Assembly (NCBI RefSeq): GCF_034931045.1
Contig: NZ_JAYGHH010000027.1
Location: forward strand, 1-64,000
DNA: 64,000 bases
Source of the DNA: Nodularia sp034931045
GTDB lineage: Bacteria > Cyanobacteriota > Cyanobacteriia > Cyanobacteriales > Nostocaceae
Direction of reading: 5' to 3'
Shown: positions 45,423-54,146 of the stretch, one piece after another
How the letters are laid out: each line of letters starts with the position of its first letter
Position numbering within the stretch: position 1 is the stretch's first letter
Notes under the pieces: model-generated
Told to the model about the DNA's origin: nothing
What the model saw: the letters and a program-made list of their open reading frames with translations, nothing else
The model's database searches: none
Position numbers and translations under genes: made by a program

Positions 45423-45664
45423 ACAGTGGTATCAGAATCAATGGTTTATGGACTTTAACAGCTTTTGCCAAATTAAATTGTATCTTGGCTGAGGAGTTTT
45501 AAATCAGTGAACAGTGATCAGTTATCAGTGATCAAGGCTGATGGTGGGGGATTTAAACCCGCCACCAAAGCTGATTATTAATACAGTCAACAGTGAACAG
45601 TTATCAGTGAACAAGGCATGAAATAGAGGAATTAAACCTCATTAAGTCTCTTAACTGATAACCG

Positions 45665-46114
45665 TTAAACGTCGCCGCGAATATCTTCGACAACACCATC
45701 GCGCAGGAGAATTTCTACCTGCATTTTACTAATCAAGTTATCACCCTTTTCAACACGGAAAAAGCCTTCCATTTGGAATTGATTGACTTCTTGATCCAAT
45801 TCTAGAAACTGTACTTGCTGAAGATTTTGTAGCAATTGATTTTTTTGCTCTAGCAGTTCAGTTTTCTTTTGATTAACTTGGCCTTGGATACCGTCGATTT
45901 GTTGCAGGGTTTGGGGGCCTGGTGGTTGTAGACTCTGCTTTTGAATGGCCGCAATTGCTCTTTGTCCTTCTACGTCCAGCTGTTGCAGTTGTTGGTCATT
46001 TTGATTGATTTGCGCTTGCAGTTGCTGTTGTACTTCCTCTTTCCAGAGGGGAGTAACTATGACTTTGACATTAACAACACGCTTCAGCAACAAGTTAGGG
46101 TTGGAGACATCCAT
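45665..46114 (-). CDS. YlqD family protein
   Basis: 149 residues: a beta-strand N-terminus (LLLKRVVNVKVIVTPLWKEE), a long coiled coil (about 25-110, Gln- and Leu-rich) and a C-terminal beta part (FRVEKGDNLISKMQVEILLR). It matches YlqD, a protein family of unknown function in Bacillus and cyanobacteria. It precedes, on the same strand, the 240 bp gap before the E2 gene. Confidence 0.82.
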   Translation of the reverse strand: MDVSNPNLLLKRVVNVKVIVTPLWKEEVQQQLQAQINQNDQQLQQLDVEGQRAIAAIQKQSLQPPGPQTLQQIDGIQGQVNQKKTELLEQKNQLLQNLQQVQFLELDQEVNQFQMEGFFRVEKGDNLISKMQVEILLRDGVVEDIRGDV

Positions 46115-46151
46115 AAATTCACGTTCACTCTATAGTTAGCAGGTGGAATGT

Positions 46152-48128
46152 TTATCGGGTATACATTCCGTCAATAATATCGCGATAGCGTTCCGCGACT
46201 ACGTGCCGCCGAATTTTCAGGGTTTGTGTCATCAAGCCATTTTCCATCGAAAAGGGTTCGAGAATCAGCCTGAAGGGGCCAATACGGTCATCCGCGCGAT
46301 AACCAGGACGGTTCTGCACTTCCCGATTTAATTCTTGTCGAAACAAGTCCTGGATTATTTTACTCTCCAGGTCAATAGATGTGCTGAGTTCGGGAGAGTT
46401 TTCTTCTGGTAGCCGCAGTTCTAGATTTTGACTTTCTGCCCATTTTGCTAGGGCTTCGGTATTAGGGACAATCAAAGCCCCGATGCTGCGCTGGTCTTGT
46501 CCCACTAGCATAATTTGATCCACATAGGGCGATCGCAAACAAGCATCTTCAATTGGTTGCGGTTCGATATTTTCCCCATTGGTCAAGACAATTGTATCTT
46601 TTGCCCTGCCAGTTAGCACTAAGTCGTTTTCTGGTGTCACCCAACCCAAATCACCGCTATTAAACCATCCCTCGGCATCAATTACCTTAGCTGTTGCTTC
46701 CGGGTTTTGGTAATAGCCTTGCATAATTTGTGGTCCTTTCAATAGCACCAAACCAGATTTACCAACAGGTAAAGGCGTTTTGGTTTCAGGATCTACAATT
46801 TTTACTTCTGTACCAGCGATTGGCTGTCCGGATGAACCCCGGAGATTATGCCAAGGACGACGGGCGTTAGTCACAGGAGAAGTTTCTGTTAAGCCGTAAC
46901 CCTGCAAAATCTCCACACCAATCATTTCAAAAAAGTTATCTATGTGTCTGGGTAATGCACCACCCCCAGTAATGACGTGCTTCATACGTCCGCCTACGGC
47001 TTCGCGGACTTTGGCATAAACTAAGCGTTCTCCCAGGGCATGAAAGGGTAACAAAGCTAATGCTAATACCTTAGAGGTGAATTTCTCTAAACTTGAGGCA
47101 TGAAGATGATTTAAACTCAATCCTTGGGCAATACGTTGTTTTTGGATATAAGTTTCACTCATTCCCAGCAAAAAGTTAATCAAGCGTTGCTTTTTGGCTG
47201 GTTGTTCCCGAAACTGCTTTTGCACTCCTTCATAAATCGATTCCCAGAGGCGTGGGACTGCAATCATATAATGAGGTTTAAATTTCTTCAAATCCTGTTT
47301 GACAGAACGCAAGTTAGTATAAATTTGTGTACAGCCTTGAGAAAGTAAGAAATATTCACCACTGCGTTCGTAACTGTGCCAAGAAGGGAGAATACTCAGA
47401 ATGATGTCTCCTGGCTGTGGTTGCACTACTGTACCCAGAGTTTTGACTTGGTGTAATAAATTGTTATGTGCCAGCATGACACCTTTGGGTTTGCCTGTAG
47501 TGCCGGAAGTATAAATTAGCGTCGCTAGAGTATCGCCTGTTTGCTGAACCCGCGTCAGGGTATGATTAGCACCAATTTCTTGCAATTGGGAAAAGTTCAA
47601 CACCTTGAAGGTGGCTTCTGCTGGTGGCGTTTCATCTGAGAGTAAAATGATCAGTCGAATGGGTAAATCATTCAGCCTGTCGCCGAGTTTGTCTAATGTG
47701 TTTAAATCTTGGACTACTAAGGTTGTGCTGCCACTATTAGCGACAATAAATAGTAGTTCTTCTCTTTCAGCTTGGGAACTCCGCACCGCATTAACTGCAC
47801 CGGCCGTCATCATGCCTTGATCGGCTATGAACCACCGGGGACTATTATCAGCGATTAAAGAAATGCGATCGCCTGCTTTCACTCCTGACGCTTGCAAGCC
47901 AGATGCAAATTTTTGAATTTGGTCTGCTAACTGGATATAGGTGATTTTTATTTCTGGTTGAGAGTTGGGATTGTGCAGGGCAACAATATCACCAAATTTT
48001 TTTGCTGCCAATGGCCAAATTTCTGGTAGTAAAACCACATTGGTATAATCAGCTAAACGCTGTAATTCTTGGCTTTCTCGCTTGGTGATCTTGGATAAAT
48101 AAGTAGGTGTAGCTTGGATGTTTGTCAT
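46152..48128 (-). CDS. aas: Long-chain acyl-ACP/acyl-CoA synthetase (AMP-forming)
   Basis: About 658 residues from the ATG at 48128 (MTNIQATPTY); a TTG at 48143 is less likely. The AMP-binding motif is TLIYTSGTTGKPKGVMLAHN, with further motifs GYGLTETSPVTNARR, GWFNSGDLGW and LTGRAKDTIVLTNGENIEP. Cyanobacteria usually carry one such enzyme, which recycles free fatty acids by loading them onto ACP; CoA use cannot be excluded. It is monocistronic or shares a transcript with YlqD (38 bp gap). Confidence 0.9.
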   Translation of the reverse strand: MTNIQATPTYLSKITKRESQELQRLADYTNVVLLPEIWPLAAKKFGDIVALHNPNSQPEIKITYIQLADQIQKFASGLQASGVKAGDRISLIADNSPRWFIADQGMMTAGAVNAVRSSQAEREELLFIVANSGSTTLVVQDLNTLDKLGDRLNDLPIRLIILLSDETPPAEATFKVLNFSQLQEIGANHTLTRVQQTGDTLATLIYTSGTTGKPKGVMLAHNNLLHQVKTLGTVVQPQPGDIILSILPSWHSYERSGEYFLLSQGCTQIYTNLRSVKQDLKKFKPHYMIAVPRLWESIYEGVQKQFREQPAKKQRLINFLLGMSETYIQKQRIAQGLSLNHLHASSLEKFTSKVLALALLPFHALGERLVYAKVREAVGGRMKHVITGGGALPRHIDNFFEMIGVEILQGYGLTETSPVTNARRPWHNLRGSSGQPIAGTEVKIVDPETKTPLPVGKSGLVLLKGPQIMQGYYQNPEATAKVIDAEGWFNSGDLGWVTPENDLVLTGRAKDTIVLTNGENIEPQPIEDACLRSPYVDQIMLVGQDQRSIGALIVPNTEALAKWAESQNLELRLPEENSPELSTSIDLESKIIQDLFRQELNREVQNRPGYRADDRIGPFRLILEPFSMENGLMTQTLKIRRHVVAERYRDIIDGMYTR

Positions 48129-48240
48129 AACATATATTCTCAATGTAGTAAACTGCTGTTTTACAGATTATTAGGATATATTACTCACTACATAGTGTAC
48201 TCTGTAAGCTATAGGAGAATTCGTTTTGTTACTCGTAGAG

Positions 48241-48336
48241 GTAGGGAACAGGGAACCGGGAAGAAGGAATCAAGGTATAGGTCGTTTTGTATGGCTTACG
48301 CAACACAAGCTATCAAAATTCAAATAGGAGTCCTAT
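48241..48336 (+). repeat. Dispersed repeat family F, copy 2
   Basis: Inverted copy of 19436-19524, containing GTATGGCTTACGCAACACAA and CAAATAGGAGTCCTAT. It lies in a 360 bp gap upstream of the small membrane-peptide gene; the rest of the gap shows nothing else. Confidence 0.8.
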
Positions 48337-48491
48337 ATTCCACTATTTCAACGTTTGTATTGATAAAAATATATGTTAAAGTTACTTTATATAATGTAAA
48401 AGCAATGGATTATTGAAATAATTCAGTTGCTTTTGTTGTCTTAGCAACAAAGAACATCAGACCACCTATTTTACAAAGGAGGTGATTACCT

Positions 48492-48737
48492 ATCAATTTA
48501 GTAGAAGTTTTACTGCTGACTTTAATCAATGCTGCTGTTTGTTTAGCATTTCCCAAATTACTCTCAAAAATCCTGGCGCGTAAATCCCAACTTCCTCAAC
48601 CATTCGCACAGGGTTCAACATCTCCAAAGTCCAGAATAGAAGTTACTAGTTTTCCCTACTGTACCAGCTACGTGGTGACAGGTAGCCAATTCTGTAAGTT
48701 CAGACCTCAATTTTGTTCCAAGTGTTCCCCCAATTAA
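48492..48737 (+). CDS. Small membrane peptide with Cys-rich tail, non-AUG start
   Basis: 81 codons. A near-perfect Shine-Dalgarno AAAGGAGGTGAT (48474-48485) stands before a frame starting ATC AAT TTA GTA GAA. No ATG, GTG or TTG occurs in frame. The first 30 residues (NLVEVLLLTLINAAVCLAFP) match the peptide at 49181 (MNLMDGLLVTLLNTVVCITL), whose ATG aligns exactly with this ATC. A hydrophobic segment spans about residues 4-25; the tail holds five cysteines (PYCTSYVV, FCKFRPQFCSKC). Either AUC initiates or the start was lost by mutation. Confidence 0.55.
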   Translation: MNLVEVLLLTLINAAVCLAFPKLLSKILARKSQLPQPFAQGSTSPKSRIEVTSFPYCTSYVVTGSQFCKFRPQFCSKCSPN

Positions 48738-48853
48738 TTTACTCTGTTAAGGTACTAATCTCTGCATAATTCGTAGCGACCTTCTTAGAGAACAGAACAC
48801 CTTCACTTCAATATCGAAAAGCTAAGTAGAGCAGCAGGAATAATTCAATGTTT

Positions 48854-48899
48854 GTAGTAAGGACTTTAGTCCTTATTTGAGGGCTGTAGCCCTCACTAC
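48854..48899. repeat. Nested palindrome, double hairpin
   Basis: GTAGT and ACTAC bracket two hairpins, AAGGACTTTAGTCCTT and GAGGGCTGTAGCCCTC. This is a known style of cyanobacterial intergenic palindrome; a related one lies at 60335-60367. The surrounding 48738-49180 region holds no gene. Confidence 0.7.
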
Positions 48900-48948
48900 G
48901 AAACAATCTCAATATTTTTACATTACTTAATGTACTTTAATTTATTCT

Positions 48949-48984
48949 TGCCTCCGACTTCTTAAAAAAGTATGGGTCTGAGCC
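48949..48984. repeat. REP-like palindrome E, copy 3 (degenerate)
   Basis: TGCCTCCGACTTCTTAAAAA followed by AGTATGGGTCTGAGCC keeps the core of the palindrome at 37917-37949 with several changes and the trailing GAGCC seen after copy 1. Confidence 0.6.
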
Positions 48985-49180
48985 TGGAGGGGAAAAATAT
49001 TTGATGACTAAAAGCATTAAGTTTATGCTACAATTGTTAATACCATTGAATTAGTCAATCATATTTATCTGACTTATAGAGTTAAGAAGATAAACAAAAT
49101 TATATATAAAAAAAATGATTCAATTATGCGTCAAACTAAGAAATAGTCATAACTAATTTTTGACAACCAGAGGATAATAT

Positions 49181-49354
49181 ATGAATCTCATGGATGGTCT
49201 ATTGGTGACACTGCTAAACACTGTTGTCTGTATTACCCTGCCCAAAGTATTATCTGTGATCACTGCTAAAGGTGAAAATACAACACCATCAACGCCCGCC
49301 ATCCCATCACCAGAGTCTAGGGGCGAAATTGCTGGTGTGATGGATGCAGCTTAA
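49181..49354 (+). CDS. Small membrane peptide, paralogue of 48492
   Basis: 57 residues, MNLMDGLLVTLLNTVVCITL then PKVLSVITAKGENTTPSTPA and a charged tail IPSPESRGEIAGVMDAA. A single hydrophobic helix spans about residues 4-21. AGAGGA lies six bases upstream of ATG. The N-terminal 25 residues are clearly related to the 48492 ORF, the tails are not. No family name is known to me. Confidence 0.6.
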   Translation: MNLMDGLLVTLLNTVVCITLPKVLSVITAKGENTTPSTPAIPSPESRGEIAGVMDAA

Positions 49355-49525
49355 TTACTCATCTCATCCAGGGCGGCGATCGCTTAGTAGAGAATAAAAT
49401 CACTATCTTGTAGAATGAGCATAAATATCCAAAAATTTACTCATTTTTAATAAAACTTTACTATAAGCGATCGTCGTCCATTAACAATCTCATCTTTTCC
49501 TGTAGAAGCGGCAAAACTTCCGCCA

Positions 49526-51691
49526 TCACTTACGGCTTTCCCTCCGCCACTTTTCCCTAACTAAACGAATTTCATCAAAAGTATAGTTTTCACCCAATTG
49601 TTCTTTAACTGGAATTAAGGAAATATCACCCAGAATTTCTAAAATTTGCCAAATTTTTTGTTGATGTTCTAGGGGTACTAACTGATTTAAATCTACAGGC
49701 TGATTTTTCGCCATTAACTTTGACAAGTGATTGAGAATTGTCGAAGGGCTAAGATTGCGTTTGTTGGCAATTTCAGGAATACTCAAACCTTCTTGATGCA
49801 GCCTTAATGTCACCAATTCACTATCATTCGGTGAATTATTAAAAGCGGAAGAACCTAGAGAATAATTTTTTTGTTCTGACGCACCTTTTTCTTGACGATA
49901 GGCTGTGATTTCTGCCAAGAATTTTTTACCATACTGAGCTAATTTGTGACTACCTACCCCAGAAAGTTTAGCGAAGTCGGCTAAAGATTGGGGTTGGGCT
50001 TGTGCCATTAACTTTAGGGTAGAATCCTGAAAGACAACGTAGGGCGGTACAGACTGTTCATCAGCCAGTTCTTTGCGGAGCGATCGCAATCTCTGTAATA
50101 ATAATTCTGCCTCAACAGCTTTTTCACTCTCCCCGACTAAATTCAGTTTTTGGGCTATGGGAACAGCAATAGAAACAGTTCGTTGTCGCTTCATCACTTC
50201 CCAACTCAAAGCATTAAGTTTTAAAACTGAGTAACCATCGTTAGTTTGTTCTAACAACCCTTGATGTAACAGAGAACGCCCTAACATTCGCCATTCATCC
50301 AAAGTTTTATCTTTACCTATACCGTAGGTAGAAAGTTTATCGTGTTGATTCTGAATAATTTTTTGACTTTTAGACCCCCGCAACACTTCAATAATGTGCA
50401 GCATCCCAAACCTTTGATTGCAACGCGCCACACAAGATAAAAACTTCATGGCTTCAATTGTCCAATCTTGTACAGGTTTAGGATAACGACAATTATCACA
50501 GTTACCGCAATTACCCGGAAAACGTTCGCCAAAATAACCTAACTGAATTGTCCGCCGGCAATCTGTACCTTCAGCATAGTCTATGACCTGACGTAACTGT
50601 TGTTTAGCAATTAATTGTTCTTGAGGATCAGTTTTTTGGTTAATACTCCATTCAATCGTTTTAATATCACTAAAACTAAAAAACATCGTACACCGAGATG
50701 GTTCATTATCCCTACCCGCCCTACCTGATTCTTGATAATAACTTTCTAAATTTCGGGGTAAATCAAAATGCACAACTAACCGCACATCTGGCTTATTAAT
50801 TCCCATGCCAAAGGCAATTGTTGCCACTATCACCCGCACATCATCTCGAATAAATCGAGTTTGATTTTTGGAACGTTCTTCATCACTTAAACCAGCATGA
50901 TAAGGCAAAGCCACAACTTTATCATTTTGGAGTTTAAATGTGAGTTCATCGACTTTTTTGCGAGTTAAACAATAGATAATTGTCGAACCATCAGTTTCTC
51001 GAATTAGTTCTAAAATTTCCGCGTAAGCAGACTTAGATTTAGGACGAACTTCGTAATAAAGATTTTGTCGGTTAAAGCTGGCCAGGTGAATGCTAGGTTG
51101 CTTTAAACCTAATTGTTGAATGATATCATCACGGACACGATCTGTAGCTGTAGCGGTGAGGGCAATGGTGGGAACATCTGGGTAACGCTTTCGCAACGAT
51201 TTCAACTGGCGGTATTCTGGGCGAAAATCGTGTCCCCATTCCGAAACACAATGGGCTTCGTCAATGGCGAAGGTAGAAATGCCGATTTGGTGGTGTACTA
51301 AATCTAAAAAGGGTAGAAACCTTTCACTTAAAAGGCGTTCTGGGGCGACGTAGAGTAATCTAACTTTACCATTGCGGATGGCTTCTTCGCGCGATCGCAC
51401 CTTATGAGGATTCAGACTACTATTCAAAAAAGTCGCCGAAATATTATTATTTCGCAGTGATTCCACTTGGTCTTGCATCAAAGCGATTAACGGTGAAACC
51501 ACTACCGTTAAACCTGGTTTAATCAAAGCTGGTAACTGAAAACACAGAGATTTCCCCCCACCAGTCGGCATCACCACCAGTAAATCCCGATTTTGCAGCG
51601 CATCTTCAATAATTTGCCGTTGTCCGGGGCGAAAGTCATCGTAACCAAAATTATGTTTTAGCGCTTGTTCGAGATTCGGGTACTGAAGCAT
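49526..51691 (-). CDS. recQ: ATP-dependent DNA helicase RecQ
   Basis: 721 residues. Walker A is TGGGKSLCFQLPAL, Walker B DEAHCVSEWGHDFRPEY, motif VI VVHFDLPRNLESYYQESGRAGRDNE. A zinc-binding RecQ-Ct cluster reads CGNCDNC after CRR, then a winged helix, and an HRDC domain near residue 520-600 (YVVFQDSTLKLMAQAQPQSL). The extra C-terminal segment (NDSELVTLRLHQEGLSIPEI, ANKRNLSPSTILNHL) is an HTH found in RQC-type helicases. It repairs recombination intermediates. Confidence 0.96.
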   Translation of the reverse strand: MLQYPNLEQALKHNFGYDDFRPGQRQIIEDALQNRDLLVVMPTGGGKSLCFQLPALIKPGLTVVVSPLIALMQDQVESLRNNNISATFLNSSLNPHKVRSREEAIRNGKVRLLYVAPERLLSERFLPFLDLVHHQIGISTFAIDEAHCVSEWGHDFRPEYRQLKSLRKRYPDVPTIALTATATDRVRDDIIQQLGLKQPSIHLASFNRQNLYYEVRPKSKSAYAEILELIRETDGSTIIYCLTRKKVDELTFKLQNDKVVALPYHAGLSDEERSKNQTRFIRDDVRVIVATIAFGMGINKPDVRLVVHFDLPRNLESYYQESGRAGRDNEPSRCTMFFSFSDIKTIEWSINQKTDPQEQLIAKQQLRQVIDYAEGTDCRRTIQLGYFGERFPGNCGNCDNCRYPKPVQDWTIEAMKFLSCVARCNQRFGMLHIIEVLRGSKSQKIIQNQHDKLSTYGIGKDKTLDEWRMLGRSLLHQGLLEQTNDGYSVLKLNALSWEVMKRQRTVSIAVPIAQKLNLVGESEKAVEAELLLQRLRSLRKELADEQSVPPYVVFQDSTLKLMAQAQPQSLADFAKLSGVGSHKLAQYGKKFLAEITAYRQEKGASEQKNYSLGSSAFNNSPNDSELVTLRLHQEGLSIPEIANKRNLSPSTILNHLSKLMAKNQPVDLNQLVPLEHQQKIWQILEILGDISLIPVKEQLGENYTFDEIRLVREKWRRESRK

Positions 51692-51856
51692 GGCGATGAG
51701 TTTTTCAGGGGCGTTCTGTGTCTATCGTTACGAGAATAACAACATTATAAAAGCCCTGGTGAATAGAAGTCGCAGTCATCCGGGAAATTAAAATTATAAT
51801 TAAGAAAAGGCATGACCGCAGAAAACCAGCAAAGCCTTACTAGGAGACAAAAAACA

Positions 51857-52033
51857 ATGGTCAGTAGCCTGAAGGAACTTTTAAACGATTCCGAACTTGC
51901 ATCTAGTGATGACCCAGAAGAAAAATTCATCATTACTGGTATCAGTTGGCAAAAGTATGAAGCGTTACTAGCCAAACTAGAAGATAACTCTCATTATCGT
52001 GTCACTTATTTCCGACGATATTCAAGCTATTGA
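51857..52033 (+). pseudogene. Truncated Uma2-family (DUF820) N-terminal fragment
   Basis: The frame from ATG 51857 reads MVSSLKELLNDSELASSDDP, EEKFIITGISWQKYEALLAK and LEDNSHYRVTY, the usual start of Uma2/DUF820 putative endonucleases. It then stops after FRRYSSY instead of continuing into the catalytic part, which normally brings the length to about 190-230 residues. A short frame (ISDDIQAIEQFEQCM) in +1 suggests a deletion or frameshift joining two pieces. Non-functional. Confidence 0.7.
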
Positions 52034-52138
52034 GCAATTTGAACAATGTATGTAAATTCTAATGTTGCCAGATTTTTTGGCTTTTGTTTTCAATAATGAT
52101 TATTTTTATTTGTTTTCTTGCCCCATTTACTCAAATAT

Positions 52139-52648
52139 ATGACACAAGAATTAATAGAATTAAGACAAAGTATCTTAGAAGGTCGTTATGATGATGCCTT
52201 GGAAATTATTGATGATTTGGAGGAGATGAGTAAACAGGGAATACTCCGAAAAATAGCAGCATTTTTAGTCAAATTATATATTCATCTCATTAAAAATCAA
52301 ATTGAACAACGTTTAACTAATTCATGGATTGCATCTATTTCTGACTCAGTAATTCAAATCTCCAAATTAAATATTAAAAGCAATCAAACATCTTACTATA
52401 TTAAAGCTGATGAATGGCAAGAATATTTAGAAGAAGCATTATCAATGTCAATTAGACCAGCGAGTGCTGAAATATTTCAGGGTACTTTAAAACCTAGCCA
52501 AATTACACACAGACTGAATCAAGAAATGTTAATTAATGTTGCTGAAAAGCTTGTACATTTAACCTATAAATATCAGGCTAAAGAATTACCCGATATTATT
52601 GATCATTATTTAGCTGAATTACCAGGAGGTCAAGATTGGTTTGAATAA
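52139..52648 (+). CDS. DUF29 family protein
   Basis: About 169 residues from the ATG at 52139 (MTQELIELRQSILEGRYDDA). The family hallmark is LEIIDDLEEMSKQGILRKIA, followed by VKLYIHLIKNQIEQRLT and a helical rest. DUF29 genes are very numerous in cyanobacterial genomes and have no known role; some appear near toxin-antitoxin loci. The Uma2 fragment lies upstream. Confidence 0.8.
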   Translation: MTQELIELRQSILEGRYDDALEIIDDLEEMSKQGILRKIAAFLVKLYIHLIKNQIEQRLTNSWIASISDSVIQISKLNIKSNQTSYYIKADEWQEYLEEALSMSIRPASAEIFQGTLKPSQITHRLNQEMLINVAEKLVHLTYKYQAKELPDIIDHYLAELPGGQDWFE

Positions 52649-52705
52649 GTTTGAGCCTTTTGTCGCCAGGTTCTCCGCACTAAAAGCGCGGAGAGTGCCT
52701 AAAAA

Positions 52706-52948
52706 TTATCTAGGATGAATGTGCCGTCTAGTTCCCCACCCTGGATTGACAATAGCTGCTAAATCTTCGTCTGATAGTTGACTGATTTCATTTTCCAATT
52801 CTTCGATTGTGAAGTCATAGCCGCACTCTTTAGCAATCTTAATGAACTCTTCTGGATTATTTGTTGCTTTAAGTCTGGCTTGTAATGCTTGATCTTCTTT
52901 AACTGCTGCTAAAATTTGGGCAGTTTTTGACTGTTTCATAATATTCAT
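52706..52948 (-). CDS. Nif11-like leader RiPP precursor, orphan
   Basis: 80 residues. Residues about 4-62 match the Nif11-like leader: MKQSKTAQILAAVKEDQALQ, ARLKATNNPEEFIKIAKECG and YDFTIEELENEISQLSDEDL. The leader ends AAIVNPG and a short Trp/Arg/His-rich tail WGTRRHIHPR would be the core. Nif11 precursors are cut and modified by lanthipeptide-type or other enzymes; no modifying enzyme, protease or transporter lies in this window. The start may be the first ATG (52948) or the third Met codon region at 52939. Confidence 0.75.
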   Translation of the reverse strand: MNIMKQSKTAQILAAVKEDQALQARLKATNNPEEFIKIAKECGYDFTIEELENEISQLSDEDLAAIVNPGWGTRRHIHPR

Positions 52949-53369
52949 TTTCCTGTTTTAAATATAGGCATCCGGTTTGGTTTCTGTAGTTTGTGTGGCG
53001 TAGTCATATTTACTTGTAGTTCTTAAATGATTACATTATTTCTATGTATGTGTCTTATACCATTAGAAATAAAAATCAAGAAAAAACTTGACAAAGGCAA
53101 ATAAATTCAACCAAAAACAGGTAACAAAATTAGTTTAAAAGTGGTAATTAAAAGTTTTTACCCCAATTTTAATCAACATCAATCAACAAACCCCAAGTTT
53201 GTCAGAGAGGACTGACGCAAAATTTACGGGATCTGGAAAACCTCTCCCCTGCAAGGCTACGATGTACACACAAGTGATCGAATCGCCTCTAGCCCCCAAT
53301 TAATTATGGGGGGAACCAGAATTTTCCCCGTCCCCCAAACTAGGGGGATTTAGGGAGCAGAATAATGCT
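52949..53369. other. Intergenic region with a repeat-D 19-mer
   Basis: About 420 bp. The 19-mer CTACGATGTACACACAAGT lies at 53258-53276, followed by a C-rich/G-rich palindromic stretch (53295-53355: CCCCCAATTAATTATGGGGG). No gene was seen. Confidence 0.55.
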
Positions 53370-53666
53370 TTAAGCCATTAAAATCTGACGAATTAAAATA
53401 CTCATTACCTCACCAGGGTTAGCGGTTGGTAACAATGGACTCCAGTCGCTAACGTTGGCATAGCCAATTACTTGCAGATAGTGAATTGTACTGCTAACAG
53501 TTTTTGCAGAACCAATGAGTAGATGTTTAATCGGTTCTCTTTTGGGCGATGGGTTGTTAAAAGATTGATGGAATGGAGGTGTAATAAAGTTTTCGCCATG
53601 TAAGTATTGTTGTAAGTCGGATGGGGCGAACTGTTGATTTTCTACAAACTTTTCAACTTGTGTCAT
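53370..53666 (-). CDS. Conserved cyanobacterial hypothetical protein
   Basis: 98 residues from the ATG at 53666 (MTQVEKFVEN), chosen over 53684. Conserved-looking pieces are HLLIGSAKTVSSTIHYLQVI, GYANVSDWSPLLPTANPGEV and MSILIRQILM. I recognise it as a widely distributed cyanobacterial protein of unknown function. A HIP1 hairpin lies just upstream. Confidence 0.65.
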   Translation of the reverse strand: MTQVEKFVENQQFAPSDLQQYLHGENFITPPFHQSFNNPSPKREPIKHLLIGSAKTVSSTIHYLQVIGYANVSDWSPLLPTANPGEVMSILIRQILMA

Positions 53667-53699
53667 TATAGTATTTATCTCCATAAATGGGGGTTTAGG

Positions 53700-53741
53700 G
53701 AAAGGCGATCGCGGAACCTTGGACGGGAGCGATCGCCTTTC
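53700..53741. repeat. HIP1-armed hairpin
   Basis: GAAAGGCGATCGC and GCGATCGCCTTTC are perfect 13-base inverted arms, each holding a HIP1 octamer, around a 16-base loop. It sits between the divergently oriented hypothetical gene and the RRM gene. Confidence 0.75.
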
Positions 53742-53817
53742 TTATCACTACTATAATGTATAAAATTATACCTGTCAACCCCTGACGGGAAAATAATTTA
53801 TGCCCAAAATTGTCCAT

Positions 53818-53883
53818 CTTGGGAGATTTAAAGGGCAAAACAGGCTCAAACGCAGACAAGCAAGACTTGTGTGTACACTGTAG
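53818..53883 (-). repeat. Dispersed repeat family D, copy 2
   Basis: Reverse complement of 16773-16850 with about 85 percent identity by eye, containing CTACAGTGTACACACAAGTC and GTCTGCGTTTGAGCCTG. It lies in the long leader region upstream of the RRM gene; the remaining 53884-54146 is AT-rich with no ORF. Confidence 0.75.
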
Positions 53884-54146
53884 GCTTGTTCAATCCCCTG
53901 CCTATTTCTTGACTTGAAGCAATGTGTTAGGCTAGAACATAGACGTAGAGAAGGTTTGAAGGATAAAACTCAACCATTCTAGTTTTTGCAGTTGTTAAAT
54001 AGTTGCCAGATATGTCATCTTAAACTAAGAGAACTAATTCGGTGAGCGTCTTTGTTTTTAGTATTGACAGGTTTTTCCCTTTTGGTATTTACAGACTTTT
54101 CTCCGAAATCAAAATCTCTACACAGTGATAATTTTGGAGATCATCA

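Noticed and set aside
45500..45640. Repeated AACAGTTATCAGTGA units
   Set aside because: A common short intergenic repeat type; no coding or clear structural role could be supported.
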